Assembly: GCA_900550835.1 (NCBI GenBank)
Contig: URTP01000065.1
Coordinates: 1-10,948 of the forward strand
Direction of reading: 5' to 3'
DNA from: an uncultured Collinsella sp.
GTDB lineage: Bacteria > Actinomycetota > Coriobacteriia > Coriobacteriales > Coriobacteriaceae
Length of the DNA stretch: 10,948 bases
Shown in pieces: positions 7,990-10,948 of the stretch. The notes under the pieces were generated by a model. The model did no database searches. It saw nothing but the letters and a program-made list of their open reading frames with translations, and was not told where the DNA came from. The translations under genes were made by a program, and so were the position numbers. Position 1 is the stretch's first letter. The number at the start of each line of letters is the position of its first letter.

Positions 7990-8056
7990 AGTTGCGGTGG
8001 AATAGTTCCTGTTTATCGGCTAATACCGCCCAAACAGGAACTATTTCACCGCAACT
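7990..8056. repeat. Near-perfect 25-bp palindrome, dispersed-repeat or terminator candidate
   Basis: Arms 7990-8014 and 8032-8056 pair at every position with a single G-U wobble, and the 17-base loop contains a further GGC/GCC pair (8018-8020 with 8028-8030). TTTT follows at 8060-8063, so it may stop transcription from pflA. The length and near-perfection exceed what a terminator needs and suggest a REP-, BOX- or MITE-like palindromic unit. No target-site duplication is evident at its edges. Confidence 0.6.
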
Positions 8057-8171
8057 GCGTTTTGGGCGGAGATGCGCAACAGAATCGGTGTTTTTGCATA
8101 GATACGCCTGTATTTTGTTTAGAGACACCTTAAACGCGACTGAATGTCTTCGGTAAGAAATGCCTGCTCGG

Positions 8172-8177
8172 TATTAT
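8172..8177 (+). promoter_or_regulatory. Possible -10 element for the serine hydrolase gene
   Basis: TATTAT matches five of six consensus -10 bases and lies 38 bases before the GTG start at 8215. The -35 position (TTCGGT, 8149-8154) matches poorly. Confidence 0.35.
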
Positions 8178-8204
8178 GCTGCTCGTATATGAATGGTAGC
8201 AGTC

Positions 8205-8210
8205 AGGAGA
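8205..8210 (+). promoter_or_regulatory. Ribosome binding site supporting a GTG start
   Basis: AGGAGA lies four bases before GTG 8215 and is the only good ribosome site near the N-terminus, so the GTG is taken as the start codon. Confidence 0.65.
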
Positions 8211-8214
8211 CCAC

Positions 8215-9333
8215 GTGCGAAAGGGCGCATCGCGGGACGAGTATGTGCCGCAACATGGCAGCAGATATGAGACGAAGGGCACGTCTTCGCGTGGCCTTGC
8301 AGACGCTCGCATCCGCGGGGTGAAGATTGCCGCCATTGGGATGCTAACGTTGGCGGTTATTATCCTCGGAATTACCGCCAAAACCTACGCGTCGGAGCGA
8401 ATGGCGCACCCAGATGCGTCAACGGTACAGATGCAAAACAAAAAGGTCTCTGAATCTAAAGCCACCGCAAGTCAAACCCTGTCGACAGCGAGCCTCAAGA
8501 TGAGGCTTTCGAAGGCGGACTTTAACGATATTCCCTCAGGCGATACCGTGCAGACCTTCTCACTGGCTGAAGACCAGATCCCCGCCCTGGAGGATGAGAG
8601 CCTCGCCGCGCTCCAAGATGCCCTTGATCAGGCCCAGGAATTGGGCGATGTGGGCGTGGTGTTTTACGATCTGTCGAGCGGCAAGGGCGTGACGTATAAC
8701 GCGGACGCCGAGGTGTACGGTGCGAGCAGTTATAAGGCGCTCTATGTACTCTACATCTGCGAGTCGCTGGTCGAGACGGGCCAGGTCTCACTCGATGATT
8801 CTCTTGGCACCTATGGTGGCTACAACATGGGCTGGCAGACGGTGCGCGACCTGATCGAGGCCGCGGTCGTTAATTCGGACAACGATTCGTTTATTGCGTT
8901 ACGCGCGGCGTTTGACCGTGTCGGTTACGAGAATTGGATTGTCAGTCTTGGCATCGATTGCGATACCGCGCTCGATCCGATGAGTGATTTTCCCACCTAT
9001 TGCCCGCGCACCTCAGCCAAGCTGTGGCACGAGATGAGCGAGTATTTGAGCTGCGATACCGAAACATCGCAATGGCTGTCGGGCCTTCTGGCCTCCACGA
9101 CCCGATCGTTTATCCGTGACGGCATTGCGGACGAGCAGGTTCTGGTGCTCAACAAGGCTGGTTGGATCAGCGAGGCAGGTTGCAACGCGACGTGCGATGC
9201 GGGTCTCATCGATGTCAACGGCGACACTTACGTTATGAGCATCATGACATCGATGCCATGGAGTGACCATTCGAGTGAGGTTGTAGCCGCCATTGCCAGA
9301 GCCCTCTACGATACGCGTGCCGCGCTGGTCTAA
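8215..9333 (+). CDS. Membrane-anchored serine hydrolase with class A beta-lactamase fold
   Basis: This 372-residue protein has a basic N-terminal tail, one hydrophobic span at about residues 37-57 (VKIAAIGMLTLAVIILGITA), a polar linker of about 80 residues, and an extracellular domain from about 140 onward. The domain shows the serine penicillin-recognising motifs in order: SxxK as Ser171-Ser-Tyr-Lys174, SDN at 221-223 and a KTG-like KAG at 314-316. The region where class A enzymes carry the ExxLN omega-loop motif reads TALDPMSDFPTYC, without that Glu, so efficient beta-lactam hydrolysis is unlikely. A role in peptidoglycan processing or as a PBP-like sensor is more plausible, but is inference. 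The GTG start has AGGAGA four bases upstream. Neighbours give no functional clue. It belongs to the beta-lactamase-like group common in Gram-positives and should not be called a resistance gene from sequence alone. Confidence 0.82.
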   Translation: MRKGASRDEYVPQHGSRYETKGTSSRGLADARIRGVKIAAIGMLTLAVIILGITAKTYASERMAHPDASTVQMQNKKVSESKATASQTLSTASLKMRLSKADFNDIPSGDTVQTFSLAEDQIPALEDESLAALQDALDQAQELGDVGVVFYDLSSGKGVTYNADAEVYGASSYKALYVLYICESLVETGQVSLDDSLGTYGGYNMGWQTVRDLIEAAVVNSDNDSFIALRAAFDRVGYENWIVSLGIDCDTALDPMSDFPTYCPRTSAKLWHEMSEYLSCDTETSQWLSGLLASTTRSFIRDGIADEQVLVLNKAGWISEAGCNATCDAGLIDVNGDTYVMSIMTSMPWSDHSSEVVAAIARALYDTRAALV

Positions 9334-9365
9334 CGGCTTCGTATTGCGCGGATGAGCCAAAATGC

Positions 9366-9374
9366 TGGTACCAT
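9366..9374 (+). promoter_or_regulatory. Possible extended -10 promoter of mtnN
   Basis: TGGTACCAT has the TGn extension plus a hexamer matching four of six consensus bases. TTGCGC at 9344-9349 could be a -35, with a long 19-base spacer. Transcription would start near 9381, about 31 bases before GTG 9412. A promoter here argues against a translation start at the earlier ATG 9352. Confidence 0.4.
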
Positions 9375-9401
9375 ACCGTGGATAAGCAGTTTCACAGGTT
9401 T

Positions 9402-9407
9402 GGGGGA
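9402..9407 (+). promoter_or_regulatory. Ribosome binding site deciding the mtnN start
   Basis: GGGGGA lies four bases before GTG 9412. The alternative in-frame ATG 9352 has no ribosome site and would add 20 residues absent from the family. Confidence 0.55.
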
Positions 9408-9411
9408 TGGT

Positions 9412-10149
9412 GTGCCTACCATCGCAATCATCGGTGCGCTCGAAAAAGAGGTTGCGCAGATTAAAGAAGAACTGAACGGCGCTCACATGTCGCAAGAGGC
9501 GGGCTTGACCGTTGTAAGCGGTGAGCTTGACGGTTTGACCGTGGTCGCAACGACGGCAGGTATGGGTACCGTTAATGCCGCTGCCGCAACGCAGCATCTC
9601 ATCAGCAAATATGCTCCGCAGGCCGTTGTGTTCTCGGGCATTGCGGGCGGCCTGAACCCCAAGCTCCACATCAACGACGTGGTTATAGGCGGGTGTCTGC
9701 GCTACCTGGATACCGATACGGCGCTCATCGCCGAGTCGGCGCCGGAGCTTGAGGAATTTGCCTCGACACCGGCTCTGGTTGATATTGCAACCGCCGTGCT
9801 TGTCGAGCATGGGTTTGTGGACGCATTGTTGGATGCGGAAGTTGCGGAGAAAGACCCCAAACAGTTCCTGAACGGCACCATCGCTACGGGCGACCGCTTT
9901 GTGACGGGTGATGCCATGCGCACTGCCGCCATCGAGGCGACGCATGCCGATTGTGTCGAGATGGAAGGTGCGGCAATCGCGCATATTGCAGCCAAGAACG
10001 GTGTCGATTGTCTGGTGCTGCGTGCTATCAGCGATAATTGTGATGAAGCGTATGACGCGTTTTGCGAGCGCGAGTTCGATCTGGACGAGTATGCCCGCAC
10101 GGCGAGTGACATTACGCTCGATATCGTCCGCCGCATTGCCGCTGCGTAA
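9412..10149 (+). CDS. mtnN: 5'-methylthioadenosine/S-adenosylhomocysteine nucleosidase
   Basis: This 245-residue cytoplasmic enzyme removes adenine from methylthioadenosine and S-adenosylhomocysteine, and in radical SAM organisms also from 5'-deoxyadenosine, recycling inhibitory by-products of SAM use. It starts with the family block TIAIIGALEKEV, where Glu13 corresponds to the catalytic Glu12 of E. coli. It continues with TTAGMGTVNAAAATQ (48-62), FSGIAGGLNP (74-83), IATGDRFVT (157-165), the ribose-binding VEMEGAAIAH with Glu185 (182-191), and the general acid Asp208 in RAISDN (204-209). The length fits the family (about 230 residues). GTG 9412 is chosen because homologues begin at this point and GGGGGA precedes it. 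The gene could start at ATG 9352 if the extra 20 residues are real. It is 42 bases from engB and may be cotranscribed with it. Confidence 0.9.
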   Translation: MPTIAIIGALEKEVAQIKEELNGAHMSQEAGLTVVSGELDGLTVVATTAGMGTVNAAAATQHLISKYAPQAVVFSGIAGGLNPKLHINDVVIGGCLRYLDTDTALIAESAPELEEFASTPALVDIATAVLVEHGFVDALLDAEVAEKDPKQFLNGTIATGDRFVTGDAMRTAAIEATHADCVEMEGAAIAHIAAKNGVDCLVLRAISDNCDEAYDAFCEREFDLDEYARTASDITLDIVRRIAAA

Positions 10150-10180
10150 TCGTGCATCCATATTGTAAGAACCTACGACC

Positions 10181-10186
10181 AAGGAG
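10181..10186 (+). promoter_or_regulatory. Ribosome binding site deciding the engB start
   Basis: AAGGAG lies five bases before ATG 10192. The in-frame GTG at 10186 overlaps this site and so cannot be its start. Confidence 0.7.
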
Positions 10187-10191
10187 TGTCC

Positions 10192-10782
10192 ATGGCCGAT
10201 TCCATTAACTACCAGCTTGCCAAGTTCGTCGCCAGCTACGGCAAGGTTTCGCAGATTCCCGAGTCCACCTGCCCTGAGGTGAGCTTTGTCGGCCGCTCCA
10301 ACGTGGGCAAGTCCTCGATTATGAACAAGCTCTTTGGCCGCAAGAACCTGGTGAAGGTTTCGAGCACGCCGGGTAAGACGAGCAACATCAACTTCTTCGA
10401 GGCCGACGACGTGCATTTTGTGGACCTGCCGGGTTACGGTTTCGCCCGTCGTTCCAAGGCCGAGCGCGACCGCTGGGCCGAGCTTATCGGCGACTTTTTC
10501 GACTCCGAGCGCAGCTTTAACTTGGTCGTCTCGCTGGTGGACATTCGTCACGACCCCAGCAAGCTCGACCACGACATGATCGACTACCTACAGGGCAACG
10601 AGTTCAACTTTATCGTCTGCCTCACCAAAGCCGACAAGCTCAGCCGCACCCAGCAGGCCCGCCAGGCAGCAGCCATCAAAAAGCAGCTCAACGTCCCGGC
10701 CGAAAACGTAATCATCACAAGCTCCCAGACTGGCACCGGTATCGATGAACTCAAGCGCCGCATCGCCGAGGCCTGCCTCTAG
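10192..10782 (+). CDS. engB: Ribosome-assembly GTPase EngB (YsxC/YihA)
   Basis: This 196-residue cytoplasmic GTPase has the usual length for EngB, which is needed for late assembly of the large ribosomal subunit. All GTPase motifs are visible: G1 GRSNVGKS at 34-41, G2 SSTPGKT with Thr59 at 57-63, G3 DLPGYGFA at 78-85, G4 TKAD at 145-148 and a G5-like TSS block before TGTGIDEL near the C-terminus. FVGRSNVGKSS and VDLPGYG are characteristic of the EngB family within the TrmE-Era-EngA-EngB-Septin superfamily. ATG 10192 is preferred because AAGGAG lies five bases before it. It follows mtnN by 42 bases with no clear terminator between them, so readthrough is likely. No lon or clpX gene, frequent neighbours elsewhere, is visible here. 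Confidence 0.95.
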   Translation: MADSINYQLAKFVASYGKVSQIPESTCPEVSFVGRSNVGKSSIMNKLFGRKNLVKVSSTPGKTSNINFFEADDVHFVDLPGYGFARRSKAERDRWAELIGDFFDSERSFNLVVSLVDIRHDPSKLDHDMIDYLQGNEFNFIVCLTKADKLSRTQQARQAAAIKKQLNVPAENVIITSSQTGTGIDELKRRIAEACL

Positions 10783-10813
10783 TAAGGGTCCCATCCCAGT
10801 AAGGGCCCCCACC
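10781..10813 (+). repeat. Imperfect 17-bp tandem repeat at the engB stop
   Basis: AGTAAGGGTCCCATCCC (10781-10797) is followed directly by AGTAAGGGCCCCCACC (10798-10813). The first copy overlaps the engB stop codon. The first eight bases are identical and the rest is C-rich and variable. No terminator-like stem with a T-run follows. The remainder of the window to 10948 holds no gene I can support. Confidence 0.4.
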
Positions 10814-10948
10814 AATAAAAAGCCAAACCATCAGCCCGGCGCCCCTTCAAAGCGTGGGTTCCTATAGACATCGTCGACCACGTTGCTGTAGGGCCGCCCA
10901 AGGGTATCCCCTTAAAAACATTCCGCAGCACGAGGCCCGCTTATCCGT

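Overview
The window reads as chromosomal DNA of a moderately high-GC anaerobic Gram-positive, most likely a gut Coriobacteriia such as Collinsella. This is inferred from GC-rich codon use, strong GGAGG-type ribosome sites, the sucrose PTS gene set and an oxygen-sensitive pyruvate formate-lyase activase. No marker gene here proves the taxonomy. All nine supported genes lie on the + strand.

Region 1 (about 129-5783) is a fructoside/sucrose utilisation locus. A LacI-family repressor (166-1176) is followed by an intergenic region with three copies of an operator-like sequence; a fourth copy sits just before the repressor's own start. Two of these copies form a 17-bp tandem repeat laid over a TTGACA-17-TATCTT promoter. 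The promoter drives a non-canonical cytoplasmic GH32-type enzyme (1360-2742), a Glc-family PTS EIIBC permease without an EIIA domain (2788-4239) and, after a strong intercistronic hairpin, a canonical sucrose-6-phosphate hydrolase (4341-5783). The permease would import and phosphorylate sucrose or a related fructoside. The canonical GH32 would split the 6-phosphate. The divergent GH32 probably handles a second fructoside or fructoside phosphate.

Region 2 (5784-7919) holds a DegV/FakB-type fatty-acid-binding protein, preceded by a long leader with a 16-bp hairpin and followed by a convincing intrinsic terminator. Next comes a PFL-activating radical SAM enzyme with no pyruvate formate-lyase gene beside it.

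Region 3 (7920-8214) is a 295-bp intergenic stretch with two inverted-repeat structures. One is a nearly perfect 25-bp palindrome that looks like a dispersed repeat or terminator.

Region 4 (8215-10782) holds a membrane-anchored class A beta-lactamase-fold serine hydrolase lacking the usual omega-loop Glu motif, an MTA/SAH nucleosidase, and the ribosome-assembly GTPase EngB. The last 166 bases hold no supported gene.

The most interesting items are the divergent GH32 enzyme with its promoter-embedded operator array, and the palindromic element at 7990-8056.
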